Below, in pieces: positions 47,228 through 57,822 of a stretch of 64,000 nt of DNA. Origin of the DNA: Pilatotrama ljubarskyi (lineage: Eukaryota > Basidiomycota > Agaricomycetes > Polyporales > Polyporaceae); NCBI GenBank assembly GCA_022385805.1, contig MU277678.1, forward strand, positions 231,413-295,412. The letters are read 5' to 3'. Numbering within the stretch: the stretch's first letter is position 1; every line of letters begins with the position of its first letter. The notes below the pieces were generated by a model. It worked only from the letters and a program-made list of their open reading frames with translations, searched no databases and was not told where the DNA came from. The position numbers and the translations under genes were made by a program.

Positions 47228-47991
47228 TCGATCCTTGGTATGACTAATTTGCCCAAATCTGAGATCCATCGTCTCCTCGAGGCTCGCAGGTGCTGGCAGA
47301 GTCACATCCTCCGAGTATATGTAGGTTCGGTACTGTACTTACTTCGAGTTACAGCACTTACTGTGTCAGAATGTCGCCCAGTACTGGTTACATAGACTGT
47401 GCGTACGGTGTCAGCAATCCCATGTTGTGCGAGGAAGAAAAGCATTACACAGGCGCCGGCCCACTGAGACCAATAGTGATTACTCCATCGTATACTGAGT
47501 AACCTCATGCAGAAGTGCAAGACCTGGCAGCTATCCAGTTTGAGCTTATCCTAGGAAAGGCCGGTTTATCCATGATATACTGAATTGGTCCCGTAGACAC
47601 GAGCGGGTTTGTCCGTAGGGATACTGGGCGAAAATTATGCGCAGAGAACAATGTCGGGCGCGCATCATGAATCAGTCAGAGGCGTTTACATGGAAAGCTG
47701 TAGCGAAAAAAGAGGGAAAGATCGTGGCGAGAATAGAGGGGCAGACATCACACATTGGTGGCGAGGGCTGCACTCTCATGACATTTGTGGGTCTGCGTGA
47801 ATCACGCACTGCCAGGCCTCAGGGCACCCATAAGTAATGAAGCCCAAAGAAGTCTATAGCGATGGAACAGAAGCAAGGTACACGCCCATGAGGGAGCAGC
47901 GAAGAGCGATACACATGTACGAAGGTTCAACACTCAGGGAGTCAGGGAAACTCGGCACCATATTCTACGGAAGGAGACGCACCGCCTCCAA

Positions 47992-49558
47992 TCACTTTTT
48001 GACCGCCCATGCGAATGCCCAGCGGCTGTAAATGCGCGCACGCAGCTCACGTAACTCTGCCGCCGCTTCGCGCTGCATCATCTCCACACTTTCGGGCAAG
48101 TATCCCTCGCTAACGGCACGACGGTAAGCGCCAAGAACATGCGAGCACCTTCCAACAGACCCACCTCAAGAGCAGCGGTGCTAAACCAGCGATATACCTG
48201 AGGCAGTCTTCTCTGAGCATCTCCGCTATGAGCCTTTCCCGCGGGTCGGCAGCTACGTCCCCGCGCATGTCAGTCAAGGGGGTGACCAACCCTGCATGGA
48301 AGACGTACTCTGACGCCAAGGACCAATGGGGATAAACACCTTATGCCATCCGACGTCAGTATAGGCATCGATGGCTCTTAGCCATGTAGGACACATGGAG
48401 GGGGAGTCAATGCTACCCCCTCTGTTCTTCATGGCATTATACGCCGCGAAGAACATGCGGTGTGTCCAGCTAAAACCAGGAGTACCCTCCTCGACGTAGG
48501 CTAGCGGTTGTTGCCACTCGTCGAATAGCTGCATGTCGCCGTCGCCAGAAACGACCACGCCACCCGGCCGCAAGGCTTGCGCGACCTCCTCTAGAAACTG
48601 GGGATAGTCACGGATCTACGCCCCGTGATGGTCAGCTGTCGTGTAAAACGTTTGGGAGATCGAACAACGTACTCCCGCTGAGATAGACCGGGCATGAATG
48701 AGGTCAAACGCGCCTTGGTAATGGCCGAACCCAAGATTGGCCTGGCAGCCGGGATAAGCCAGAGCGACACATCCAACGCACACCCAACTCACGTCGTCTA
48801 TCTCAAACCTTATGCCGTGCAGAGATGAATATCTCGACTGGATAAGGATGGAAGTGTCAACATACCGGCAATTCGGGGGCAGATCCCTGCATGAACACAG
48901 TCAGTGGCCTCAACATTACGTTGACGGGTCAGATCATTGCTCACCCATCGATTCGCGGAGGCGCCAAATCGACACCTACAACAGTACAATGAGGGAATTG
49001 CTTGGCCATATCGATCGCCCTGCAGACAGCCGGCATTCGCAATACTTCAGGTAAAAAGACTTGCGGCCTACCAGCTACCGCTCCCGGTTCCAACATCCAA
49101 GATCGCAGGGGTCTTCCCTGGTCGAGGCCGAAGTGCTCGCCTGACCAAGTCAGGGGCTGGGTAGAGACCACCGAGGGCAAGGGTGATGACCTGATGCTGT
49201 AAGTCAAGCCTTCTGTGCTCCTCGGTGTCCTGCACCGAGAATGGAATGTCAATACTTCCTTGTCGATGGATTGGCGAGGCTTACGGCGGGCAGAAAATAT
49301 GTCTGTGGTCGTGTCAGCAAAGGGTCATACATGTGATAGGCCAATACGTACGTCGTTTTGATTGTTCAAGGTACGGCCATATACTTGTCGGAGCTGTCGT
49401 AGGCAAAGAACTCAGCCGCATGTGCACAAGAGAGTACTGGCTCAGCCCACCATGAATTGGCCGTCAACGGACGAGGAGAAGGAGTATAATGACGGTGCGG
49501 GACTACCACTGCGCCCGTCGGAGCTGCTCTCGGGCAATTCATCCTGGTTTGAAGTCAT
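47992..49558 (-). CDS. UMTA/LaeA-like SAM-dependent methyltransferase
   Basis: Starts MTSNQDELPESSSDGRSGSP at 49558. Three small introns place QVYGRTLNNQND before TYFLPA and DTEEHRRLDLQHQVITLALG, the usual N-terminal block of fungal UMTA-type enzymes. The SAM-binding motif I is AILDVGTGSGSWAIDMAKQF, motif II VVGVDLAPPRID. Further on: RDYPQFLEEVAQALRPGGVV, DGDMQLFDEWQQPLAYVEEG and a C-terminal helical part (VEMMQREAAAELRELRAR) ending AWAVKK-stop after a 50-nt intron. Such proteins are numerous in agaricomycetes; some act in secondary metabolism. The substrate is unknown, and no biosynthetic genes flank it here. Confidence 0.85.
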
Positions 49559-50330
49559 GTGCTTGTCAGCCGCGAATGCGAGACAGGTCACAAGCCAACT
49601 GAGGTACCGAGGAGTCTAGCTTAGAGCTCGCGGACGATGAGGAGTATATATGGGTGAGCCCATTCCCGGGCGCCCACAGGAAGGACCTCCGAGCTCTGTC
49701 AGTACCTGCCAACGACAAGATGAGAAAATGTTAGAATAACGTCATGGCAAAATCGAGGAGGGCCGTAGCTGGGAGACGCCGCTCACCACTCATGGGAGCT
49801 TGATTGAGTTTGAATGCACGCAGGTGGGCCGGACAGATCTTCGAATTATCCGTCTTAATTAGGATGCTGATAAGGACGGAGGAAAAGCTGCGCCTCGGGA
49901 AGAGGCCCAGGCGAGGTGCGTGGAAGACGGTCCGCAAGAATCACAGAGTACTAAAAGACCGTCGTCGGCCACGGTGAACGGTAGGTGTGAGTAGGGATTC
50001 GAGAGGTATTTGGTTATCGGAGTCGACTCGCCTGACCTGGTGATAGTGCGGCTTCCCTTCATGTGCCTCTGTCTCCGCTGACCATGCTGCAGTTGGCAAG
50101 GTCTACGATGTTATCTGCTTGCCCGCGTTGGCCCGCTAACATCTCGAGTGAACTCGGACTCAATACTTGATTACTGTCTGCTTGATGGTCGCGCAGCAGC
50201 TCCGACAGGCTCCTTCCAGTGATCAGCGCTGACATAAGCCCGGATCGAGTACTGGCTCGGCAGTTGCCGACGAGCGCGTCCCCGCTCTCTCCAGCCACTG
50301 TAGCTAAACGCGTCTTGTCCCTCAACCGTC
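49559..50330. other. Divergent promoter region methyltransferase / UBC9
   Basis: Separates the methyltransferase start (-) from UBC9 (+). Two minus-strand open pieces look faintly protein-like (ITGRSLSELLRDHQADSN near 50170; SSVLISILIKTDNSKICPAH near 49850) but do not join into a gene I can support. Confidence 0.35.
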
Positions 50331-51192
50331 ATGTCTGGTATCTGCAGAGCACGTCTCGCTGAAGAGCGCAAGCAGTGGCGCAAAGATCATCCTTTTGTAC
50401 GCGTATTTTTCCTGTGTTCTGGCCAGCATATGGCTCAACTCCGCCCAGGGCTTCTACGCTAAACCAACGAAAGCTCCCGATGGCTCCATGAACCTCCTGG
50501 AGTGGGAGGTCGGGATCCCTGGTAAAGCAGGGGTACGTACGTTCACCTATTTTCACGTATTCTTGGCGTGGGTTTACCGACGCATGGACGGCAGACACCA
50601 TGGGAAGGGGGTGTCTACAAGCTCATGATGATATTCCCCGAAGGTACGTACCGTGTCCAGGTCGGCCGTATGGATCCATGGGAGCTCAATGTGTTTATAG
50701 ATTATCCATCGAAGCCCCCCAAGTGTAGGTCGGTGGCATGCCACGCGCGCCTTGCGGGACTAACGGCCATTCTGCACAGGTAAATTCACTCCGCCTTTGT
50801 TCCACCCGAACGTGTATCCTTCGGGCACGGTATGCTTGTCCATTCTGGACGAGGAGAAGTCATGGAAACCGGCGATTACAATCAAGCAGGTCCGTAGCAC
50901 TTTCTAGAGTTGCAGTCTTGGCTCACATCGTCCCAGGTGCTACTTGGTATTCAGGAATTGCTGAACGATCCCAACGTGAATGATCCAGCGCAAAGCGATG
51001 CTTATACCATGTTCAAGTGCGTCCTCTCCTCCATTCCGCTCTGTCCAGGGACTTAGTGCCATTACTATGATCAGGAATGATAAGGTAGCATACGAGTACG
51101 CAGCGGTGATTTATACTGGTTTGCTCCAGAGCTAATCAGACCTCTCTAGGCGGCGAATCAGGCAACAGGCACGCGAGAACATCCCAAAGTAG
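50331..51192 (+). CDS. ubc9: SUMO-conjugating enzyme UBC9
   Basis: Splices to [100 protein letters not shown] and [20 protein letters not shown], with the catalytic cysteine in GTVCLSIL. It ends [13 protein letters not shown]. Length and residues match UBC9 closely; the basic N-terminal helix and the [12 protein letters not shown] context separate it from ubiquitin E2s. The last intron leaves a split Glu codon before [10 protein letters not shown]. It transfers SUMO from the E1 to substrates, mainly in the nucleus. The gene is convergent with SNU13, with ends about 245 bp apart. Confidence 0.95.
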
Positions 51193-51437
51193 TTTCTCTC
51201 TCATCTGCTCACGGCTTACCACTGTTAGTCTTTACTGTTGTCGGGGTATCCTTACGCTATATGAATGTCTTACCGGTGATGACTTGTATATCTATACCGT
51301 TTGCTATCGTTCTCGTCTGCACTAGGCATGAGATTACAGTCGCAGGCGCAACAGGACTGTGCGATCTGTGTGCGCACGAACGGACACAGTACAGATAGTA
51401 ATACACGACGAGTTGAACTCGGGAGCATTCAGCTCGA

Positions 51438-52020
51438 TCAGTACGTGAGCCTCTCGACTGCGAGCTTGACAGTCTGGATCTGACTGGAGAGCTCCTTGTT
51501 CTCGTTCGTCGTAACGCTCGCGGCAATGACCGGTCTGGTGACACCACACGCACGGCCAAGAGCAGCCTTGGAGGGGACGAAGATGTACGGCACGTTCTGT
51601 GCGAAAGCTTTGAGCGGGAACACACGCAGGGTACCAGGAAAGTGGAGATACGCACCTTCTCCTCGCACAGCAGCGGCAAGTGAAGCAAGATTTCCAGGGG
51701 CTCAGTATCGGCAGTCAAGATGATGAGCTCCGCGATACCACGGTTCAGGGTCTTCGTAGCTGGAGGCAGGCGGCCGAACGTCAGAAGCTTGAGACAGACC
51801 ACGAGCTGAGACATTATGTGGCGCACCTTCATTGGCTCCTTTTTTCAGCTGTTTAAACTGCGAGGCACGCTCTACCAAGTCCAGGATCTAGCCGCGCAGA
51901 ACGCAGCCAGCTACGGTCAGGGTGAGGAGGACCTGGACAAAACGTGGAGAAACGCACCGAGTTGGTCAGTTCAGCGTCAGCAAGAGGCCATGCCTTCGCT
52001 TTTGTGTCGGCGTCGGACAT
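51438..52020 (-). CDS. snu13: SNU13 / 15.5K RNA-binding protein (L7Ae family)
   Basis: Starts [20 protein letters not shown] (52020). Introns at about 51903-51958 and within 51750-51835 join [19 protein letters not shown] to [20 protein letters not shown], then [14 protein letters not shown] to [20 protein letters not shown] and [20 protein letters not shown], ending VERLTY-stop. This is the complete L7Ae/SNU13 fold of about 127 residues, including the K-turn-binding [12 protein letters not shown] loop. It is shared by the U4/U6.U5 tri-snRNP and box C/D snoRNPs in the nucleus. Confidence 0.94.
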
Positions 52021-52510
52021 CGTGTGCAGTTTTTAGAGCGACCTCACGTCTTGTTGATCCTTGGTCGTAGTCGTCAGATGGTCCTTCCCGTGAGCAGGGT
52101 GGAAGTCGAGTGCAAAGCCGGGACGGAGACGCGCGGGCCAAAAATTCCGCCACAAACGCGCGCCGGGGTTCGCCTCGGCCCGAAAAGGCAGCCCGATCAA
52201 CTTCGCCCGCCTTCCTCGAGCCGGGTCACGACTTCGGCGAGGCTTCGACTGCATCCTGCACCACTCTCATGTAGCGAGGCTTGTCCGAAGTGGCTTCGAA
52301 TGTCTATGTTTAACACTCTTCACGCTCTTAGACCGCTTGATTTGCGGTGGATTCTTGGTTGCACCTAGGAGAAGCTCTGACACTTAGTAGCGATGAAGGT
52401 GATCTATCCTTGGGAGGCGCATGTGTCGAAAACATATATGAAGGCCCTGCGGACGAGTCACTGGTGAGGCGCACAGTACACCAGTACTCCTGCACAAGAA
52501 ATCTTCAAAC
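52021..52510. promoter_or_regulatory. Divergent promoter region SNU13 / cytochrome gene
   Basis: Between SNU13 (-) and the secreted cytochrome (+). A TATATGA element at 52435-52441 lies 76 bp before the cytochrome ATG, consistent with a regulated TATA promoter on that side. I saw no other confident site. Confidence 0.45.
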
Positions 52511-53662
52511 ATGGCTTTCAAAGTCGCAGCTGCTTTTGCACTGATATCTGCTGTCAGCGGTTCGTGACTTCCTTCACTGGTTCCTGGTAGGCTCCCTCAT
52601 AATTCGCTTTGACAGTGTCGGCTCAGGTCGGTTCATCCTACTGCGACGCGTCCAGCAAGATATGCCTACAGGGATACCACGTTCGTAGTGCTCGCTTCCG
52701 CTTATCAGCCTCCTCTGACTATCCGGTGTGTGACAACACAGGATCCTACATTGGACATGACCGTCGGTGTCGTCCTTCCGCCCGACGCCACTCCGGCCTC
52801 CAACGAGTATATCGTGAACTTTGTCGTGCCTGCCTCGTACGGATGGACTGGCATCAGCATGGGGGGCCAGATGTCTAACAGTCTGCTCTTCACCATGTGG
52901 CCTGACAACACGAAGATCATGCTCGGGGCGCGGTGGACAGAGTAAGTCTACATGCGATCACATTTATCTGCAGGCCCTGACGAAGACATTCCCAGTGACT
53001 ACGTCCTTCCTGAGCCATATGCAGGGCCCAAGATCACTCTTCTTCCACAGTTGAAGGTCAATACCACCCACATCAACGCCATCTTCCGATGCCAGGTAAG
53101 CCGATACATCTCTTAACGCCTACAGAAAGCTAAGATATGTATCAGAACTGTACTGCTTGGAGTGGAGGCTCTCTTGGCTCAGGTAACCTGGACGGCACTG
53201 CCGTCCTCGCCTATGTCGCGTCGACCAAGACAGGCGTTGAGGATCCTTCGAACATCGACTCGAGCTTCTCGGAACATGACCAGTTCGCCTTCTTTGGAGT
53301 CGACCTGAGCCAGGCGCATTCGTCCTCATACAGTCAGTACATCAGCGGTGGATCGGCCACCACAACTCCTGCGGCTCCCCCGACCTCGACGGTGCCACCT
53401 TCGACAACTAGCGGCGCCCCGGGCGCTGCACAGACTGCCGTACGTTCAGTCCTGTACTGCTCTTTCCTTTATTACAACTTGACTGACTCTCTGGGAAGTA
53501 TGGACAGGTATGCTCGTTTGGGCTGAAGCGACGTCCGTCATTGATGAGAATGCCTTACAGTGCGGAGGAACCGGGTACACTGGGCCCACTGTCTGTGTTT
53601 CTGGGTTCACCTGTGTCGCCGTCTCGCCCCCTTACTACAGCCAGTGCCAGCCTTCAAAGTAG
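52511..53662 (+). CDS. Secreted carbohydrate-binding cytochrome b562 (AA8-CBM1)
   Basis: Signal peptide [19 protein letters not shown] precedes [18 protein letters not shown]. The body is the cytochrome domain of cellobiose dehydrogenase (AA8): [38 protein letters not shown] and [13 protein letters not shown], which hold the Met and His expected as haem b ligands. After [20 protein letters not shown] comes a Thr/Pro/Ser linker, then a C-terminal CBM1 ([36 protein letters not shown]). There is no flavin domain. This matches the family first described from Phanerochaete chrysosporium, an extracellular redox partner thought to act on cellulose with oxidases or LPMOs. The YGQ of the CBM1 sits on a 9-nt microexon (53499-53507). 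Confidence 0.9.
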
Positions 53663-53991
53663 ATCCTGTATCACTACTGTAGTAATGTTTTGGATTATTT
53701 CAGGCTTCAAGTGCATATACCGTTCACGAATCCCGACTGCTCGAGGGTGGTTACATGCCGCTCGCGACTGCGCAGTACTAAGTAGTGCTTTCTGGTCACG
53801 TGATGGATCGTCCCGATCGAAACGTCGAAGTCTCGCGGGCTCAATAGTCTACATCCGAGTCTCTCATTGTCAACCGCGCTCGCAATTCCGTCTGCATATC
53901 CGCTTGGCCTGACGATAAGAACCCAATAGCGACAGAGGTAAAACCTCAGCGAACATCTTCTACCAGTTCACCATCCCCCAAAACGCTAACC
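53663..53991. other. Short spacer between same-strand genes
   Basis: Contains the cytochrome 3' end and the promoter of the next gene. Nothing else recognised. Confidence 0.4.
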
Positions 53992-55094
53992 ATGGCGCAA
54001 CCCGGCCCGTCTATCCTGAACGTCCATACGCCAACCTCGTCATTTGCTATCATCTACTCAGGTGGGCATCCTTGTCCACGACTGCTAACGCTTATTGATA
54101 AATTGCGCTAGACCTCGAGGATAACCTGCAGACGCTCTTTGACAAGCTTAGCAAGAAGACTGTTGCGGAACTTAACGGCAGGCATGTACGCTCGGGCTGG
54201 GTGAAATATGAGTGGAATAGCACGGTGTGGAACCTCGATGATGGTTGGTCTTCACTATCCCCGTCTAGCCTCCTCTGACGTTTGTGATAGTCTCCGACTA
54301 TGCCATATTTGCATGGAGGCTGAAGTCTGCCACTCCTGAGGGTGACGGCTGGCCCGTCCTATTTGTCCGCAACCCAGATCTCCCACTCCCCTCCCCGCCA
54401 GAATATCAAAACCCTTCCTTCTACATATTCCGTCCTAAGCCTGTCGCTGCCTCCCCACGGCTTCCGGAAACCCCAGAAAGCTCCTCGGTGGCGAGTGGGA
54501 AGTCGAAAAAGCGCAGCAAGGTGCCCAAGCCTCAGGAAACGAGCCCCAAGTTCAAGAAGGAGTTCGAGAAATTCCACAACGAGAACGGTGTCCGTACCAT
54601 CACCGGCAGTATTGGTCCTGTGAACAACGGTCGGTCCATGTGCATGCTTTCCCACTGCTAGGGCTGACGACATGTGTGCCTTGCGCGCAGTGCGGATGCT
54701 GCTCAAGAGCGGGTACCGCCATGTGTACATATCGCGCAAATTTGCGATCAAGAACGGGTTCATCCCGAGGGATGCTGCGCCTGGGCACTACGGCTACAGC
54801 GGCATCGTGAAGTAGGCGTGTCCATGTTCTACAGTAACATTCCATTTGCTCACCGTTGACAGCCTGGGGAAATGGCCGATTACGGTGGGCCGCATGCGGA
54901 CCGTCCATTCCGTTTACTTGACGGAAGAGTCGCATTTTGACGTGGTCCTGGGACGGGCATTCGTGGAGCGTAGGCAGATCAAGTTCGACCCTGTCGACCC
55001 CACCGATGTCGTGTGCGGGGACACCGGGGAGAAGATTGATTGCGAACTGGTCATCCTCAAGGACGGGAAGGGTCAGATCGTCACCGTCACCTGA
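53992..55094 (+). CDS. Unknown conserved protein with retropepsin-like C-terminus
   Basis: Starts MAQPGPSILNVHTPTSSFAI at 53992. The N-terminal ~90 residues (LEDNLQTLFDKLSKKTVAEL, WVKYEWNSTVWNLDDVSDYA) resemble a compact ubiquitin-like/PB1-type fold. A Pro/Ser/Lys-rich linker follows (SGKSKKRSKVPKPQE). The C-terminal part reads MLLKSGYRHVYISRKFAIKN, GYSGIVNLGKWPITVGRMRT and VHSVYLTEESHFDVVLGRAF, then VERRQIKFDPVDPTDVVC. The 'FDVVLGRAF' context looks like the V-I-L-G block of retroelement aspartic proteases, but a D-T/S-G active site is not evident. There are no RT or integrase motifs and the gene has short spliceosomal introns, so it is a cellular gene. Function unknown. Confidence 0.7.
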
Positions 55095-55504
55095 AGCGAC
55101 TATGCGGTGTCCTACTCTTTGGCTGGTTTGGTCTCTTCGCGCTCTTCAGTACTAGTATACCGGACTGCTGGGACATGTAGCATCATATAAGTATATGGGC
55201 ATGTATTGTGTAGTTATTGTGAGACAACGGACTCCTTGGCACTGCAACATAGCACAAGCATTGCGATACGGAAGCGCAACACCAAGCTGGACGCTTGCTG
55301 GTTGCTATACTGTAAGTTTGCGGTGGTGCAAACCACAAACCCAATTCACCGAGGGTGAGTTCACACGTACAGGCGCTCACATGCGAGCGTCTACTCCACG
55401 TGGTTTTTGCAGAGGGGCCGGAGCTGGCCAGACGCGCGGGCATCGTCCGAGTCGACTCTGTCAACGCTGAACACAACCTCGACGGTCTCTGCTCGTCGTC
55501 TGCG
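55095..55504. other. Spacer before mS38
   Basis: Contains the mS38 promoter; an open frame runs upstream of 55505 but its extra residues lack a signature. Nothing else seen. Confidence 0.4.
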
Positions 55505-56341
55505 ATGTCTGTCCTCGTTCATCTGCTGCGGCCAGCAGCAGGTGCCCGCAGGGCCTACTCCGCCTTCTCAAAGCCAGGAGGCGGCCGCTTTTTCGTCCCG
55601 TCGAAGCACCTCAAGGAAGCACCTTCAGCGAGCAAGACGAACGTTGACTCGTCCAACAGCGACGTTTCCGCCACTCCGCCCAAGGACGATGCGGGATCAA
55701 TATCCTCTTCTAGTGCTGAAGCCCCTGGATCATCATCCGCCTTCACGGCGTCCTCGCACTTCACACCAGTACACCACCCCCGTATCAACCCTCAGGACCT
55801 GAAGCTCCATCAATTCTTCTCCCTCCATCGGCCTCTGTTGACACTGTCGCAACCACCATCTTCCCTGTTCGAGTCGCACTCTTCGTTGTTTCCTGTGCCG
55901 CCCACTCCTGGACCCGAGGGCGCCAAGTATGGAAACCTCGAAGAGCCCGTGGAAGCCTCACCGGAGGCGGATGCGGATGCTGCACGTCAGTTGGCGCGCG
56001 CGATGGTTGTGAACAGGATCGGAGCCTCGCTGGCGTGGGAGGAGACTCTGAAGCGGCTGGGTCTGGATGTGACCTCCGGACGCGCGGAGGAGGTCAGCAT
56101 GGCGGAGGCAGAATTCGAGTTGTACATGGATAGCACGAAGAGGAAGCGCAGAAAGAAGATGAAGAAGCACAAGTGAGCAGTCCTATTGTCCCTCCACAAT
56201 TGCAAAATCCTAATACCGCCATCCTCGCAGGCTCAAGAAGCGGAGACGCGTGCGTCTTCCATATTATCTTGGGAATGCAGTGACATACTGACACCGTCTT
56301 TCTAGCTCAATCGCGCCCAACGGGTGAAGATCGGGCGGTGA
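55505..56341 (+). CDS. Mitochondrial small ribosomal subunit protein mS38 (Cox24/AURKAIP1 family)
   Basis: Starts MSVLVHLLRPAAGARRAYSA, a good mitochondrial presequence. A Ser-rich variable region leads to KLHQFFSLHRPLLTLSQPPS and NRIGASLAWEETLKRLGLD. The diagnostic C-terminus is STKRKRRKKMKKHK; two introns then add LKKRRRLNRAQRVKIGR-stop. That very basic tail, threading into mitoribosomal rRNA, defines mS38 (DUF1713). The last two exons are only 19 and 36 nt. Role: assembly and decoding region of the small mitoribosomal subunit; in yeast the homologue Cox24 affects COX1 expression. Confidence 0.87.
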
Positions 56342-57758
56342 TTGTAGACTACACCGAGCGTCTAGTGTTTCCCTTCGTCGATACAGTGGGACTTCTGCCG
56401 AGCCTCCCCAGGAGCTGTACTCTCGCACAGAATCTCTTAATTCACCGCTGATGCCCCTCACCAGATCAATATGCTTCCAATTGGCGTCATGCTGACGAGC
56501 GTTCAGCTGTGAGGTAGACTTGAGTGTCGGACCTGAGGCTCCTCGTAGCTTTACGGCAGGATCGATAGGTAAGTGTGATCCCAGTTCATGTGGTCGGCCT
56601 TACTGCGGGAAAATATCTATGCAGTAGGCTACTGTCCCTCGGTCGTTACGCGTTAAGGTCGATCGCGGTGAACTCACAGCTATGTCTTGCTGGTTCATCT
56701 CGCCCGGATCATGGACAACTCGTAAACTATTCGATGTTCGTTGTTCACGGCTACGGAGCAGGGGCGCGGCGTTCTCGATTCGACCGCCGACTCAATATGA
56801 ACCCCACCTGTGTGCTGCCGCGGAAATCAGCGGATGCCGCGGGCGATGAAAGTGCTGACCTGCCTATCCCGGTTCTCTTGAATGAACTGCTGGGGGATAA
56901 TCTGTCCCCACGGGCGGTATTACGCAGAGCCTTCGGCAAGACATACCCAGGCCCGCTGTGCTGCAGAATCCCGCCGAGGAGCGATAAACATACATGGCAT
57001 GTGGATCACCCCAAAGGGCGACCTTTGTTCCCTGCCCTGGGAAACCGCCCTGTGCTTAGCCGAAGAGGTTACAAGGACATGATCATCGACATCACCGCCA
57101 CACACTGGCTGTCATATTGACAGGCCTGCTCACCGGTTCTCTCCAACGTCCTGGCGATTGCTCGCCGCTATTTGTTCGCCGCAGCAGGCTAGTTCCATTC
57201 CCGACATGGATTGTGAGTGCGCGCGGCAGTTCCGAATTTCGCTGACCTTCGCCGTGGATGCGCTCCAGACTCATAGGCTTCACTTCCATCGCTGTGTTGG
57301 ACCTCCGAATTCAACACCGACGGAAATAACGAAATGCAGTCTAGACGGGCAATTCACGTACGGTCATGCGTCTCGTGAATTGTCACTGCTCCAAACTGCT
57401 TCGGGCGTTTCCCAGGTACACCAGAAAGGCAAGTCCTACTTCGAACTTCCTCCCGCAGGGCACATCTTACGCATACACGTGTGTCAGAGCCCAGATCCGT
57501 AGTGTCAGAAGCATGTGCGGCGGGCCTCTCTGGTAGGGAAGTCCTGGGGTAGAAACAGCGCCGTGGGCTTCCTTCCCGCCTTCTTCGCGCGCCATCTCAC
57601 AAATGGCGGACACCGGCAATCCAAAGGCTATGATGCATCTTCGCATGACTCGGGCCCGACCGCTGAACGCTATCGGTATCTAATACCGCCGATTTGGGAC
57701 GCATTAGGAGCCCGAGCGACACTGGCCGAATGACAAAGGTATGTGGGTGGTGACCGCG
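56342..57758. other. Gene-poor interval with a 181-codon ORF
   Basis: Between mS38 and the CxxC protein. Plus-strand open frames at 56575-57120 (181 codons, containing LPIPVLLNELLGDNLSPRAV) and 57158-57502 (114 codons) have no recognisable domain. They may be an unrecognised short gene; composition alone does not decide. Confidence 0.35.
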
Positions 57759-57761
57759 CTC

Positions 57762-57767
57762 TATAAA
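57762..57767 (+). promoter_or_regulatory. TATA box of the CxxC protein gene
   Basis: GCTCTATAAAACCCC: TATAAA lies 55 bp before the ATG at 57823. The earlier in-frame ATG at 57775 is only 8 bp past the box, so the start at 57823 is preferred. Confidence 0.6.
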
Positions 57768-57822
57768 ACCCCGCATGGGCCTTCGTTGCTTCCCCACTTC
57801 TTTCCCTGCCCTTTCCTGCGCC

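Larger units (their letters stand above)
46399..47991. other. Gene-free interval rich in hairpins and palindromes
   Basis: About 1.6 kb between the PRE2 start and the methyltransferase stop. It contains two back-to-back palindromes (46541-46567), GC hairpins at 46988-47007 and 47211-47227, a 12-bp GC palindrome near 46812-46825, and a segment of lower GC than its surroundings (46670-47110). No coding signature. Confidence 0.5.
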
